Source: Geomesophilobacter sediminis (GTDB taxonomy: Bacteria > Desulfobacterota > Desulfuromonadia > Geobacterales > Geobacteraceae). Taken from it: DNA of 64,000 bases. The stretch's first letter is position 1. The number at the start of each line of letters is the position of its first letter. A model generated the notes under the pieces. That model saw only the letters and a program-made list of their open reading frames with translations, was not told where the DNA came from and ran no database searches. A program made the translations under genes and the position numbers. The DNA lies in contig NZ_JAEMHM010000012.1 in NCBI RefSeq assembly GCF_016458275.1, forward strand, positions 1 through 64,000. Reading direction: 5' to 3'. Below are positions 49,457-59,743 of the stretch, piece by piece.

Positions 49457-50644
49457 ATGCCCCGGTTCACCTACACCCTTCGGACCAAGTTTTACGTCCT
49501 CATGACCGCCCTCCTTTTGGTCCTGCTCCTTGCGGCCGCTTACTTCACCTACCTGCGCCAGGAAAAGCTCATCCTCCAGTTCGCCCTGCAGAATGCGCGC
49601 AGCTTCGCCAGCCTCGTCATCCAGACCCGCGATTACATGTCCTCCGTGGTAAAGGGGGAGCCTGAGGAAAACTACAACCTCGTGCCCCAGGTCGTCGCAA
49701 CCGCAGTCGCGAAACGGGTGACCGGCCAGACCAAGTACTACCTGCGCCAGGTTTCCCTGCGTTACCGCAACCCGAACAACCGCCCGGATCTTTACGAAAC
49801 CGACGTGCTCCGTTCCTGGGACGGCCACCCGCACGAAGTCTACGGGATCGTACGAATGGGGGAGGAGCGCTACTTCCGTTACCTGCAGCCGATGCTCGCG
49901 GCACCCTCCTGCCTCCAATGCCACGGCACCTTCGAGTCGGCGCCGAACTTCATCAAGCGCCGCTTCCCGCCGGGTCATTACTCCTACAATTACAAGGTCG
50001 GCGAGGTCATCGGAGCCGTATCGGTCAGCATCCCGGTCAAAGACCTTTATGCCAATCTCGGCACCAGCCTGCGATTCGAGTTGGTGGCACGCAGCGTGGT
50101 TTTCCTTATCGTGGTCTCGGTGCTCGGTGCGGTGCTGAGACGCCACATCATCGATCCGGTCACCCGCGTGTCCGAGGCCCTGGTCCGGGTGAAGCAAACC
50201 GGCAACTTCTCCGAAAAGCTGCAGCACACCTCGGAAGACGAGATCGGGACCCTGGTCGATGCCCTGAATGACCTGATGGACGAGCTCGCGACCCGGACCG
50301 TGCAAACGCGGGAGGCCGACGAGCGTTTCCGGAAGCTGATCGAGCTGGCGGGAATTCCGGTAGTCACGTTCCTTCGGGACGGGAAGATCGTGATCGTGAA
50401 CCAGAGGGGGGAAATGCTCTTCGGGAGGTCGCGACAGGACCTTCTCGGGACGCCCATCTTCGAGCTGCTTTCGGAAGGAGAGGCATTGCAGGAACGGTTC
50501 ACGTCGGGAGCGGGGCTGAACGCGGAAAGCCTTCGGGTGCGGGTGATACGGTTTGGCGAAACGGTCGATGTCGAGATGGTGGTCGCGGCCACCCAGACCG
50601 ACCGGGAACCGATGTACACCGCGATCATCAGGGAAGTTGTCTAG
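49457..50644 (+). CDS. Membrane sensor with c-type haem Tll0287-like domain, HAMP and PAS
   Basis: A 395-residue protein with two trans-membrane helices (about residues 12-31 and 208-226). The periplasmic part is a Tll0287-like/DUF3365 domain with one c-haem site, CLQCH (152-156). A HAMP domain follows (about 227-285) and a PAS domain (about 290-395) ends the protein. There is no kinase, cyclase or receptor-signalling module, so the output must pass to a partner or be constitutively structural. Haem redox or gas binding is the likely input. AGGAGG precedes ATG 49457. Confidence 0.85.
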   Translation: MPRFTYTLRTKFYVLMTALLLVLLLAAAYFTYLRQEKLILQFALQNARSFASLVIQTRDYMSSVVKGEPEENYNLVPQVVATAVAKRVTGQTKYYLRQVSLRYRNPNNRPDLYETDVLRSWDGHPHEVYGIVRMGEERYFRYLQPMLAAPSCLQCHGTFESAPNFIKRRFPPGHYSYNYKVGEVIGAVSVSIPVKDLYANLGTSLRFELVARSVVFLIVVSVLGAVLRRHIIDPVTRVSEALVRVKQTGNFSEKLQHTSEDEIGTLVDALNDLMDELATRTVQTREADERFRKLIELAGIPVVTFLRDGKIVIVNQRGEMLFGRSRQDLLGTPIFELLSEGEALQERFTSGAGLNAESLRVRVIRFGETVDVEMVVAATQTDREPMYTAIIREVV

Positions 50645-50701
50645 AAAAGAACTCGTGCCCGGCAGGGCGCTTCCACCGCAAAAGCGCCGGGAAACAGACA
50701 A

Positions 50702-50739
50702 GAAAAGGGGCACAGCGTAAACATGGCTGTGCCCCTTTT
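50702..50739 (+). terminator. Terminator of the sensor gene
   Basis: AAAAGGGGCACAGC and GCTGTGCCCCTTTT form a 14-bp stem with a 9-nt loop. Confidence 0.92.
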
Positions 50740-50835
50740 CCATTACTCTTCAGTCGCCAAGGCGCCCCTCCCCTTCAAGCTCACGCGCGAGAGCGCAAGC
50801 CTTTACCGGGCGGGGTGCGGACGGGTTTCCGGCCG

Positions 50836-52341
<1,506 letters not shown>

Positions 52342-52371
52342 TTACTATCAAGCACCGTCGATGATTATGTA

Positions 52372-52680
52372 CTAGGCGTTGATCTTCTCGATCTTGACGA
52401 TCGTTCTGAGTTGACGGTGCCCGTTGAGTTTCCTGGAATCCTTCCGGCGCTTGGACTTGAAGACGAGAATCTTCTTGTCTTTGCCCTGCTCGACAATTTT
52501 GCCGACCACAGAGGCGCTGGGCACTAAAGGTGTTCCGATAACAACCTTATCGCCGCCAACCATCAGGACTTCGGAAAGAGTGATGGTGTCACCCACCGCA
52601 CCCTCCAACTTCTCGACTTTCAGGAAGTCGCCCTCGGAAACTTTGTACTGCTTCCCTCCGGTTTTAACTACTGCGTACAT
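52372..52680 (-). CDS. rplU: Ribosomal protein L21
   Basis: A 102-residue 50S protein starting MYAVVKTGGKQYKVSEGDFLKVEKL; the C-terminal basic segment KSKRRKDSRKLNGHRQ binds 23S rRNA. First gene of the rplU-rpmA-obgE unit, with a good promoter 75 bp upstream and a hairpin in its leader. Confidence 0.98.
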   Translation of the reverse strand: MYAVVKTGGKQYKVSEGDFLKVEKLEGAVGDTITLSEVLMVGGDKVVIGTPLVPSASVVGKIVEQGKDKKILVFKSKRRKDSRKLNGHRQLRTIVKIEKINA

Positions 52681-52755
52681 GTACTTTCACCACCTTTTTC
52701 CTGGATTTGCAGAACAGCACCCGCCCGAATCTGGACACAGACGGGCGAGCGGTAG

Positions 52756-52784
52756 AATCTATCGCGAAAACTCCGATAAGTCAA
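52756..52784 (-). promoter_or_regulatory. Promoter of rplU-rpmA-obgE
   Basis: On the minus strand TTGACT (52784-52779) and TAGATT (52761-52756) are separated by 17 bp. The transcript would start near 52749 and carry a leader with CGCCCG/CGGGCG arms (about 52720-52747), a candidate autoregulatory fold. Further upstream, 52807-52870 is repeat-like CTCTCCCC hairpin sequence. Confidence 0.7.
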
Positions 52785-52899
52785 CAGGTTTTTTAACTGG
52801 CAACCCACGACCTACCCTCCCCCTTTGGCAAGGGGCTGGGGGGAGATTAGTCTCTCCCCTTGAAGGGGAGGGAACGCCGTGAGCGTGGTTGTGGGTTAA

Positions 52900-53202
52900 T
52901 TACGCTTCGACCCAGATCTCGTCGCCGCGGATCTCGACCGGATAAATCCTCAGCGGGTCGCACTCCGGGTGTGCCGCGCAGACGCCGGTGGTCAGATCGA
53001 AACGGTAACCGTGGCGCTGGCAGGAAATGAACCCCGCCTCTTTGACCAGCGCCCCGCTCATCGGAGCCCCCTGGTGCGGACACTCGGTTTCGCAGGCGTA
53101 CACCTGCCCCTTGGTCTTGACCAGGAGGAGCTCTTTCCCCTCGACTTCAACGACTTTCTTCCCCCAATCAGGGACGTCCGCTACTTTTGCCGCATATACC
53201 AT
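52900..53202 (-). CDS. Rieske-type [2Fe-2S] ferredoxin
   Basis: A 100-residue soluble protein with the two Rieske ligand boxes: CPHQGAP (C41, H43) and CQRHGYRFD (C61, H64). No signal or membrane segment, so it is a cytoplasmic NirD/BphF-type electron carrier. No partner oxygenase is adjacent; it may serve in electron transfer for other redox enzymes. Confidence 0.92.
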   Translation of the reverse strand: MVYAAKVADVPDWGKKVVEVEGKELLLVKTKGQVYACETECPHQGAPMSGALVKEAGFISCQRHGYRFDLTTGVCAAHPECDPLRIYPVEIRGDEIWVEA

Positions 53203-53320
53203 TCGTGCCCTCCGAGAAGTAATTGGTGCCGCTCCAGGTGTCCGGTGCAGACTATCTACGTTCCTGGCAATAACGTCCCCTCCCCTTCCAGGGTAGGGTC
53301 AGGGAGACGATGGGGTGCGG

Positions 53321-54502
53321 TTACGCCTTCACGATCCGCACGGCGTGGGCGGCCTGCTCGGCCTTGGCGCGCGCCTCGTCGGTGTCAGCACCGTCGGTCA
53401 CCACGACCCCCATCCGGCGGTTCTTCCTGGTGTCCGGCTTACCAAAGAGACGGAGCTTGGTACCCGGTACGGTGAGCGCGTCGACCAACCCTTCGAACCG
53501 GACCTCCTGCGCGGCATCCTCGGCAAGGATAACGTGGGACGCCGACGGAGCCAGGTTCATCACCGCCGGGACCGGAAGCCCGAGGATCGCACGGACGTGC
53601 AGCTCGAACTCGGAGGCGTTCTGCGAGATCATGGTCACCATCCCGGTGTCGTGCGGACGGGGCGAGACCTCGCTGAACCAGACCTGCTCCCCTTTGATGA
53701 AGAGCTCGACCCCGAAGATCCCGCGGCCGCCGAGGGCGTCGGTCACGAGCTTCGCCTGGCGCTGCGACTCGGCCAGCACCGGGGGAGTCATCCCCATCGG
53801 CTGCCAGGACTCGTGATAGTCGCCGTCCACCTGGCGGTGCCCGATCGGCGGGCAGAAAACGGTCCCTTGGGCGGAGCGGACCGTCAGCAGGGTGATCTCG
53901 TAATCAAAGGGAATGAATTCCTCGATGATGACCTTGTCCGAGGCGCCCCGCGCCCCTTCCATGGCATAGCGCCAGGACTTTTCGATGTTGGCTTCCTCGC
54001 GCAGGACGCTTTGGCCTTTGCCGGAGGAGCTCATGATCGGTTTCACCACGCAGGGAAGGCCGATCTCGGCGACGCCCGCGTGGAACTCCTCGAGGCTGCT
54101 GGCAAAACGGTAGGCGGCGGTCGGGAGCCCGAGCTCCTCGGCGGCGAGCCGCCGGATCCCTTCACGGTTCATGGTCAGGTTGGCGGCACGGGCGGTCGGG
54201 ATGACGTTGAACCCCTCCTCTTCCAGCTTGAGCAGGAACTGGGTGTTGATCGCCTCGATCTCCGGAACGATGAAGTCCGGCCTTTCCTGGCGGACGATCC
54301 GGTCCAACTCCTCGGCGTTCAGCATGTCGATCACGTGGCAGCGGTGCGCCACCTGCATGGCCGGCGCATCGACGTAGCGGTCCACCGCCACCACCTCGAC
54401 ACCCAGCCTCTGGGCCTCGATCACCACCTCTTTACCCAGCTCGCCCGAGCCGAGCAGCATGATCTTCGTGGCCCCTTTCTTCAACGGCGTACCGATTTGC
54501 AT
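53321..54502 (-). CDS. purT: Formate-dependent phosphoribosylglycinamide formyltransferase
   Basis: A 393-residue ATP-grasp enzyme that makes formyl-GAR from GAR, formate and ATP in purine synthesis. It starts [29 protein letters not shown], has the [14 protein letters not shown]-lid motif and the [27 protein letters not shown] end of the ATP-grasp fold. Length as in E. coli (392). It suits an anaerobe with formate available. Confidence 0.97.
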   Translation of the reverse strand: MQIGTPLKKGATKIMLLGSGELGKEVVIEAQRLGVEVVAVDRYVDAPAMQVAHRCHVIDMLNAEELDRIVRQERPDFIVPEIEAINTQFLLKLEEEGFNVIPTARAANLTMNREGIRRLAAEELGLPTAAYRFASSLEEFHAGVAEIGLPCVVKPIMSSSGKGQSVLREEANIEKSWRYAMEGARGASDKVIIEEFIPFDYEITLLTVRSAQGTVFCPPIGHRQVDGDYHESWQPMGMTPPVLAESQRQAKLVTDALGGRGIFGVELFIKGEQVWFSEVSPRPHDTGMVTMISQNASEFELHVRAILGLPVPAVMNLAPSASHVILAEDAAQEVRFEGLVDALTVPGTKLRLFGKPDTRKNRRMGVVVTDGADTDEARAKAEQAAHAVRIVKA

Positions 54503-54535
54503 CTGTCCTCCTGAAACATTTTGGTCAGCACATTA

Positions 54536-54562
54536 TTCTCGTTCCCAAGGTCCACCTTGGGA
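54536..54562. repeat. Palindrome in the rng-purT spacer
   Basis: GTTCCCAAGG and CCTTGGGAAC are perfect 10-bp arms around a 4-nt loop. The 206-bp spacer 54503-54708 also has other repeats: GGCTCCAGCTT/AAGCTGGAGCC and TCAATTGTTAATTG-type words. None is a gene. Confidence 0.65.
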
Positions 54563-54708
54563 ACGCATTGATTTTTCAAGGCTCCAGCTTGGTACCCGGT
54601 GGGCGAAGCTGGAGCCTGGGAACCAGAGCGGGCGGCACCCCGCACCCCACCGCTCTCCCGGGAACAAGGTTTTCACGGTCAATTGTTAATTGTCCGTTGT
54701 CAATTGAC

Positions 54709-56196
54709 TCAGCTAACCGCCACCTCGAACTGCTCCTGGTGAAAGCCGGGCTTCGCGCGGACGGTGATCCGCTTCTTGAAGTTCTTTTCCAGCTCCTCCA
54801 GGCCGCGGCGCTCCTCATCGTAGAGGAGGTCGGCCACCTGCGGGTGGACGGTGAGCATCACCTTGGTCCCGCGGATGTCGAGCATCTCGCGGCGCAGCTC
54901 GCGGAAGATCTCGTGGCAGACGGTGATCTTGGACTTGACGTATCCCCTACCCTCGCAGTACGGGCAGGGCTCGCACATCATCCGGCCCAGGCTCTCGCGC
55001 ACCCTCTTGCGGGTCATCTCGACCAGTCCCAGTTCGGAGATCTTCAGGATGTTGGTCTTCGACTTGTCGCTCTTCAGCGCCTCCTCGAGCGCGCCGTAGA
55101 CCTTGTCCCGGTTCACCTCCTTCTCCATGTCGATGAAGTCGATGATGATGATCCCGCCCAGGTTTCTGAGCCTGAGCTGGTAGGCGATCTCCTTCACCGC
55201 CTCGAGGTTGGTCTTGAGGATGGTGTCTTCGAGGTTGTGCTTGCCGACGTAGCGACCGGTGTTGACGTCGATCGCGGTGAGCGCCTCGGTCTGCTCGATG
55301 ATGATGTAGCCGCCGCTTTTCAGCCAGACCTTGCGCCCCAGGGCCCGGCTGATCTCCACCTCCAGGCCGAAGTGGTCGAAGATCGGCTCCTCCTCGTCGT
55401 AGAGCTCGATGGAGTACTTCATCTTGGGCATGAAGGTCGAGATGAACTGGACGATCTTGTCGTGCTCCGGCTTGGAATCGACGACGATCCGCTCCACCGA
55501 CTCGGTCAGGATGTCGCGCACCACCTTCTGGGTCACGTCGAGGTCCGAATGGATCAGGCTGGGTGCGCCGGCCTTGTCCTTGCGCTTGGCAACCTCGTCC
55601 CAGAGCTTGGTCAGGTAGTGGAGGTCGGCAACCAGGTCCTCCTCGCTCTTCCCTTCCGAGACGGTGCGCACGATGAAGCCCCCCCCGGGAGGCTTGATCC
55701 GGTCCACGATCTCCTTGAGCCGGTCGCGCTCCGCCTCGTCCTCGATGCGGCGCGAGATGCCGACATGGTCCACGGTCGGCATGTAGACGAGATGCCGGCC
55801 CGGCAGGGAGATGTGAGCCGTGATGCGCGCCCCCTTGGTGCCGATCGGCTCCTTGGAGATCTGCACCAAAAGTTCCTGTCCCTCCTGAAGGAGATCCTCG
55901 ATCGGGTGCAGCGGGTGCGGTTCGTGCTCCCCTTCCTCCCCCTCGATGAACGGCTCGTAGTCCTCCATCGAGTCGAAGACGTCCGCGACGTAGAGAAACG
56001 CCGCCTTCTCCAGGCCGATGTCCACGAAGGCGGCCTGCATGCCGGGGAGGACCCGGACCACTCTTCCCTTGTAGATGTTCCCGATGATCCCCTTGACCCT
56101 GCTCCTCTCGACGTACAGCTCCGCAATGGTGCCGTTTTCGATGAGCGCGATGCGGGTCTCGTGGGAGGTGGTGTTGATCACCAGCTCGTTACCCAT
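54709..56196 (-). CDS. Ribonuclease G/E family endoribonuclease
   Basis: A 495-residue RNase of the RNase G size class (E. coli RNase G 489). It begins NELVINTTSHETRIALIENGTIAEL, has the S1-like domain (GNIYKGRVVRVLPGMQAAFVDIGLEKAAFL), and the catalytic Mg2+ site in LTAIDVNTGRYVG plus GGIIIIDFIDM; zinc-link cysteines are in CEPCPYCEGRG. It processes rRNA and mRNA. It is downstream of the radical SAM gene in the same orientation (38 bp). Confidence 0.95.
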   Translation of the reverse strand: MGNELVINTTSHETRIALIENGTIAELYVERSRVKGIIGNIYKGRVVRVLPGMQAAFVDIGLEKAAFLYVADVFDSMEDYEPFIEGEEGEHEPHPLHPIEDLLQEGQELLVQISKEPIGTKGARITAHISLPGRHLVYMPTVDHVGISRRIEDEAERDRLKEIVDRIKPPGGGFIVRTVSEGKSEEDLVADLHYLTKLWDEVAKRKDKAGAPSLIHSDLDVTQKVVRDILTESVERIVVDSKPEHDKIVQFISTFMPKMKYSIELYDEEEPIFDHFGLEVEISRALGRKVWLKSGGYIIIEQTEALTAIDVNTGRYVGKHNLEDTILKTNLEAVKEIAYQLRLRNLGGIIIIDFIDMEKEVNRDKVYGALEEALKSDKSKTNILKISELGLVEMTRKRVRESLGRMMCEPCPYCEGRGYVKSKITVCHEIFRELRREMLDIRGTKVMLTVHPQVADLLYDEERRGLEELEKNFKKRITVRAKPGFHQEQFEVAVS

Positions 56197-56234
56197 GCTT
56201 GCCCCTCACTCTATAAATAAAATAAAAAAAACTG

Positions 56235-58730
56235 TCATTCGTCGGGCGCGCCGGAGAAGATCACCTCGAGCTTTTCCTGGGGCACTCCCCTCAGGGAGTC
56301 CACCGGAACCTCCAGGACCGCCGCCGCATACTCCAGCGGCTTTCCGCGGGTGATCACCATTTCCAGCACCTTGCCATCCGCCCTGAGCTCGCAGAGCTCC
56401 TGACGCATGTCGAACTCGACCACCTTTCCCTTCTTTTCACGCCGGATCGGCGCAGACTCCAGGGCCAGGAACGCGCTGACCCGCGCGGGGAGTTCCGCCG
56501 CGCAAGCATCGGGGAGCGTTACCCGGTACCGTACCTTTTCCATCACCGACGAAAGAGACGGCGCCCGGAGCGGGATCTCGGCCGCCTCCAGCACCTTCAC
56601 CCCTTCCGGGAGGGCGCGGTTCAGACGTTCTTTCAGCATCTCGGCGGTATATCCCGCCGCAACCTCGATGTCGAGGTACTCGGCGTGCGACTCCACCCCG
56701 ACCGAAAGGGCGGTGGCGAAGGAAAATTTCGGATGGGGGTGGAACCCCTGCGAGAACCGGATCGGGATCCCGGCCCGGCCCACCGCGCGGGTGAAGAGGG
56801 TCAGCATCTCCAGGTGCCCCAGGTAGCGCATCCGCCCGAGCTTGTCGAAGCGGACCCGGATCCGGGTCGGCTCCGCGGCATCCTCCTCGGGGGGGGGACA
56901 GGCGTAGGTCTCGAAGGGGACCGCGGGGTTGAGCCGGAGCTTCAGCTCCTCGAAATCACAGACCCCACAGCCGCTGCAGACGTCCTCGCGGCAGTCCCGG
57001 GTCGGCGCCTCGACCAGCGCCCGCTCCCGCTCCTTGAGGAGGTATTCCTTGGTGACGCCGCAATCCAGGTGCTCCCACGGGAGCGGCTCATCGAGTTCGC
57101 GGCGCCGGTAATAGAAAGATGCGTCGATGCCGGTCAAGCGGAAGGCCTCGGCCCACTTTTCACGGTCGAAATGCTCCCACCAGCCGTCAAAACGACAGCC
57201 GAGCTCGTGCGCCTTGATGAGCAGGGTCGAAAGGCGCCGGTCGCCGCGGGAGAAGACCCCCTCCATCATGGAAAGGGAGGAGTCCTGCCACTTCATGACC
57301 AGCTTTTTCTTCTTCAGCTCGTCTTTCAGCCAGCGCTGTTTCCGGATGATCTCCTCCTGGGAGATCATCGGTTCCCACTGGAACGGGGTATGCGGTTTGG
57401 GAACGAAACTGGAGACCGAAACGTTGACGTCCCCGCCGGAACCGGCGAGTTTGCCCTGCCGCTTCACCTCGCGGGAAAGCGAGACGATACCCGCCAGGTC
57501 CTCCTCGGTCTCGGTGGGAAGCCCGATCATGTAGTAAAGCTTGATGACCCGCCAGCCGGCGCCGAAGACGGCGCGCGCGTTTTCCAGCAGGTCCGGCTCG
57601 GTGATCCCCTTGTTGATCACCCGGCGCAGCCGCTCGCTTCCCGCCTCGGGAGCCACGGTAAAGCCGGTCTTGCGTACCCGGCGGATCTCCTCCACCAGTT
57701 CCGGGGTGAGACTCCCGACCCGAAGCGACGGGAGCGAGACCGCCTTGCGCCGCGCGGCGTAGCGATCCATGAGTCCCTTCAAAAGCGGGCTCAGGCAGCC
57801 GTAATCGCCGGTGGAAAGCGACAGGAGCGAGATTTCGTCATAGCCGGTATTCTCCAGCGCCTCCTCGACGATCTGAAGAATCCGCTCCGGGCTGCGCTCC
57901 CGGACCGGCCGGTAGATGTATCCGGCCTGGCAGAAACGGCAGCCCCGGGTGCAGCCGCGGGAGATCTCCACCGCCACCCGGTCGTGCACCGTCTTGAGAA
58001 ACGGCACCACCGGGGTGGTCGGATAGGGGGCGGTCTCGAGGTCGGCGACGAAGCGGCGACGCACCTTGGCATGACCTTCCTTGAGCGGCTTGATCTCCTC
58101 GATCCGGCCGTCCTCGTGGTAGCGCACCTCGAAGAAGGAAGGGACGTAGACCCCCTCGATGCGGCTCAACCGCTCCAGCAGGAGGTCCTTGCCCAGACCT
58201 TCCCGCTTGGCGTCGCGCACCGCCTCGGCGATCTCGACGATCGCCTCCTCGCCGTCACCGATGAGGAAAAGGTCGAAGAAATCCGCCAGCGGCTCCGGGT
58301 TGAAGGCGCACGGCCCCCCCCCGATCACCAGCGGATACCCCTCCCCCCGCTCCGCGGCGCGAAACGGTATGCCGGAGAGGTCCAGCATGTTCAGGATGTT
58401 GGTGTAGGAAAGCTCATACTGCAGGGTGAAGCCGAGGATGTCGGCCTGCGCCAGGGGCGTGTCGGTCTCGAGGGTCGCCAGCGACCGGCCTTCGCTTCTG
58501 AGCCGCTCCTCCAGGTCCGGCCACGGGGCATAGGCCCGCTCCGGCGCGACCCACGGGATCTCCTTGAGAATCCCATAGAGGATCTGGAGCCCCAGGTGGC
58601 TCATGCCCACTTCATATACGTCCGGGAAAGCCAGGACCAGCCGGAGTTCCCCGCCTGCAGTTGCGCTGCCCATTTCACCGCCCATGTACCGGGCCGGTTT
58701 CTCTACCGACAAAAGCGTACTATCGCTCAA
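56235..58730 (-). CDS. Fused TIGR03960 radical SAM / TIGR03936 (DUF2344) protein
   Basis: An 831-residue protein. Residues 1-180 resemble a B12-binding-like N-terminus; the radical SAM core has SRGCTRGCRFCQAGYIYRP (CxxxCxxC) followed by GYDEISLLSLSTGDYG; the last 210 residues are the DUF2344 domain (RIRVRFDKLGRMRYLGHLEML). The family is often near rng and rplU and may act in RNA or ribosome modification, but no substrate is established to my knowledge. The TTG at 58730 (before SDSTLLSVEKPARYMGGE) with GGGGGA just upstream is the likely start; the open frame extends further. Confidence 0.9.
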   Translation of the reverse strand: MSDSTLLSVEKPARYMGGEMGSATAGGELRLVLAFPDVYEVGMSHLGLQILYGILKEIPWVAPERAYAPWPDLEERLRSEGRSLATLETDTPLAQADILGFTLQYELSYTNILNMLDLSGIPFRAAERGEGYPLVIGGGPCAFNPEPLADFFDLFLIGDGEEAIVEIAEAVRDAKREGLGKDLLLERLSRIEGVYVPSFFEVRYHEDGRIEEIKPLKEGHAKVRRRFVADLETAPYPTTPVVPFLKTVHDRVAVEISRGCTRGCRFCQAGYIYRPVRERSPERILQIVEEALENTGYDEISLLSLSTGDYGCLSPLLKGLMDRYAARRKAVSLPSLRVGSLTPELVEEIRRVRKTGFTVAPEAGSERLRRVINKGITEPDLLENARAVFGAGWRVIKLYYMIGLPTETEEDLAGIVSLSREVKRQGKLAGSGGDVNVSVSSFVPKPHTPFQWEPMISQEEIIRKQRWLKDELKKKKLVMKWQDSSLSMMEGVFSRGDRRLSTLLIKAHELGCRFDGWWEHFDREKWAEAFRLTGIDASFYYRRRELDEPLPWEHLDCGVTKEYLLKERERALVEAPTRDCREDVCSGCGVCDFEELKLRLNPAVPFETYACPPPEEDAAEPTRIRVRFDKLGRMRYLGHLEMLTLFTRAVGRAGIPIRFSQGFHPHPKFSFATALSVGVESHAEYLDIEVAAGYTAEMLKERLNRALPEGVKVLEAAEIPLRAPSLSSVMEKVRYRVTLPDACAAELPARVSAFLALESAPIRREKKGKVVEFDMRQELCELRADGKVLEMVITRGKPLEYAAAVLEVPVDSLRGVPQEKLEVIFSGAPDE

Positions 58731-58948
58731 AAATCCCCCAAAAACTGCGTTTAAGCCGTGACCGCACATAGTAACAATTGTGCGCCACTGTGGCAAGGTA
58801 TTACTCCTGCCGTTTTACCGGGAAAGAGGTATCGATACCGCAAATAAGGTATGCCATGGAGGAAATGCGGCTGCCCCGGAAGGCCTGGGTTGCCGCGTTT
58901 TTGCACACATTGGCGCAAAAACCGGCAGTTACAAATTCATGAGGATGT

Positions 58949-58964
58949 TGGCATGGTGCCTGCT
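58949..58964 (+). promoter_or_regulatory. Sigma-54-type (-24/-12) promoter of the Lys/Ala-rich protein gene
   Basis: TGGCATG-GTGC-CTGCT has GG and GC 12 bp apart and matches TGGCACG-N4-TTGCW in 10 of 12 positions. The expected start is near 58976, about 27 nt before the ATG at 59003. A sigma-54 activator would be needed, and one gene of that class (31405-32805) is in this window, though any link is speculative. Confidence 0.7.
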
Positions 58965-59002
58965 AATAAGAAGGCATCACACACCTTTTAAGGAGATTCA
59001 CC

Positions 59003-59248
59003 ATGAAAAAAGTTCTGTCCTCCATCGTTGCTGCTCTCGTTGCCGTTTCCTTCGCTGGCGTAGTTTTCGCTGCTGACGCTGCTCCGGCTGCTGACAAAGC
59101 TGCTGCTGAGCCGAAAAAAGAAGAAAAAGCTCCGGCTAAGAAAGCTAAGAAAGCCAAGAAAGCTAAGAAAGCTGCTAAGAAAGCCGCTAAAGCTGAGAAG
59201 AAAGACGAGAAGAAAGAAGAAGCTCCGGCTGCTCCGGCTGCGAAGTAA
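59003..59248 (+). CDS. Small exported Lys/Ala-rich protein
   Basis: An 81-residue protein with a clear signal peptide (MKKVLSSIVAALVAVSFAGVVFA, cut before ADAAP). The mature part of about 58 residues is Ala, Lys, Glu and Pro only, apart from Asp: tandem KKAKKAKKAKKAAKKAAKAEKK, so it is strongly basic and helical. AAGGAG precedes the ATG. It has a dedicated promoter and terminator, so it is a single-gene unit. The function is unknown; histone-tail-like DNA or cell-surface polyanion binding is conceivable. Confidence 0.85.
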   Translation: MKKVLSSIVAALVAVSFAGVVFAADAAPAADKAAAEPKKEEKAPAKKAKKAKKAKKAAKKAAKAEKKDEKKEEAPAAPAAK

Positions 59249-59267
59249 TTTCGCTTTCCAAGCAACC

Positions 59268-59301
59268 AAAAAGGCCGCATCGAAAGATGCGGCCTTTTTT
59301 T
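59268..59301 (+). terminator. Terminator of the Lys/Ala-rich protein gene
   Basis: AAAAAGGCCGCATC and GATGCGGCCTTTTTT form a strong stem with a 4-nt loop and T run. Confidence 0.95.
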
Positions 59302-59355
59302 ATCTGCCAAAGGTTCAAAGGATGAAGATCGACGGGCGCGCCCCGCCGCCTGCGC

Positions 59356-59742
59356 CTACTCCTTTTCCCAGACGTACGACGGATCGAGGTAGGAAGAATA
59401 AAAGCCGGGGAACGGGAGCATGAAGGTGAAAACTTCCCCGACTCCCGCCGCGGTACGCACCAGTGCCATTCCGATACCCTTGACCGGCCCGACCGTCGCC
59501 CCTTTCACCTTCCCCTCCTCCTTCGAGGTCAGATAGATCTGCTTGGGCAGCTCCAGCCAGCCGGTGCCTACGTTGGTGATGCCGCGGACCAGCTTGTTCG
59601 CCATCCCGTCGACCACCTCCTGGGCAGAGGAATCCTCTATGGTCCGGAAATCCTGGTCCGAGGCCGAGGCCTGGCGCTGCGGAGCAGCCACCACCAGAAG
59701 GGCACCAACGAGCGCCACCAGGACGCAACGACTCAAACGCAT
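59356..59742 (-). CDS. TIGR04073-family exosortase system-associated protein, paralogue 2
   Basis: A 128-residue exported protein with a signal peptide (MRLSRCVLVALVGALLVVAAPQRQASA) and the family's core: MANKLVRGITNVGTGWLELPKQIYLTSKEEG and VGPVKGIGMALVRTAAGVGEVFTF, ending in LDPSYVWEKE. It overlaps none but is 1 bp from its paralogue and shares about half of its core residues. Members occur in genomes with exosortase/PEP-CTERM systems; their biochemical role is unknown. Confidence 0.85.
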   Translation of the reverse strand: MRLSRCVLVALVGALLVVAAPQRQASASDQDFRTIEDSSAQEVVDGMANKLVRGITNVGTGWLELPKQIYLTSKEEGKVKGATVGPVKGIGMALVRTAAGVGEVFTFMLPFPGFYSSYLDPSYVWEKE

Positions 59743-59743
59743 A

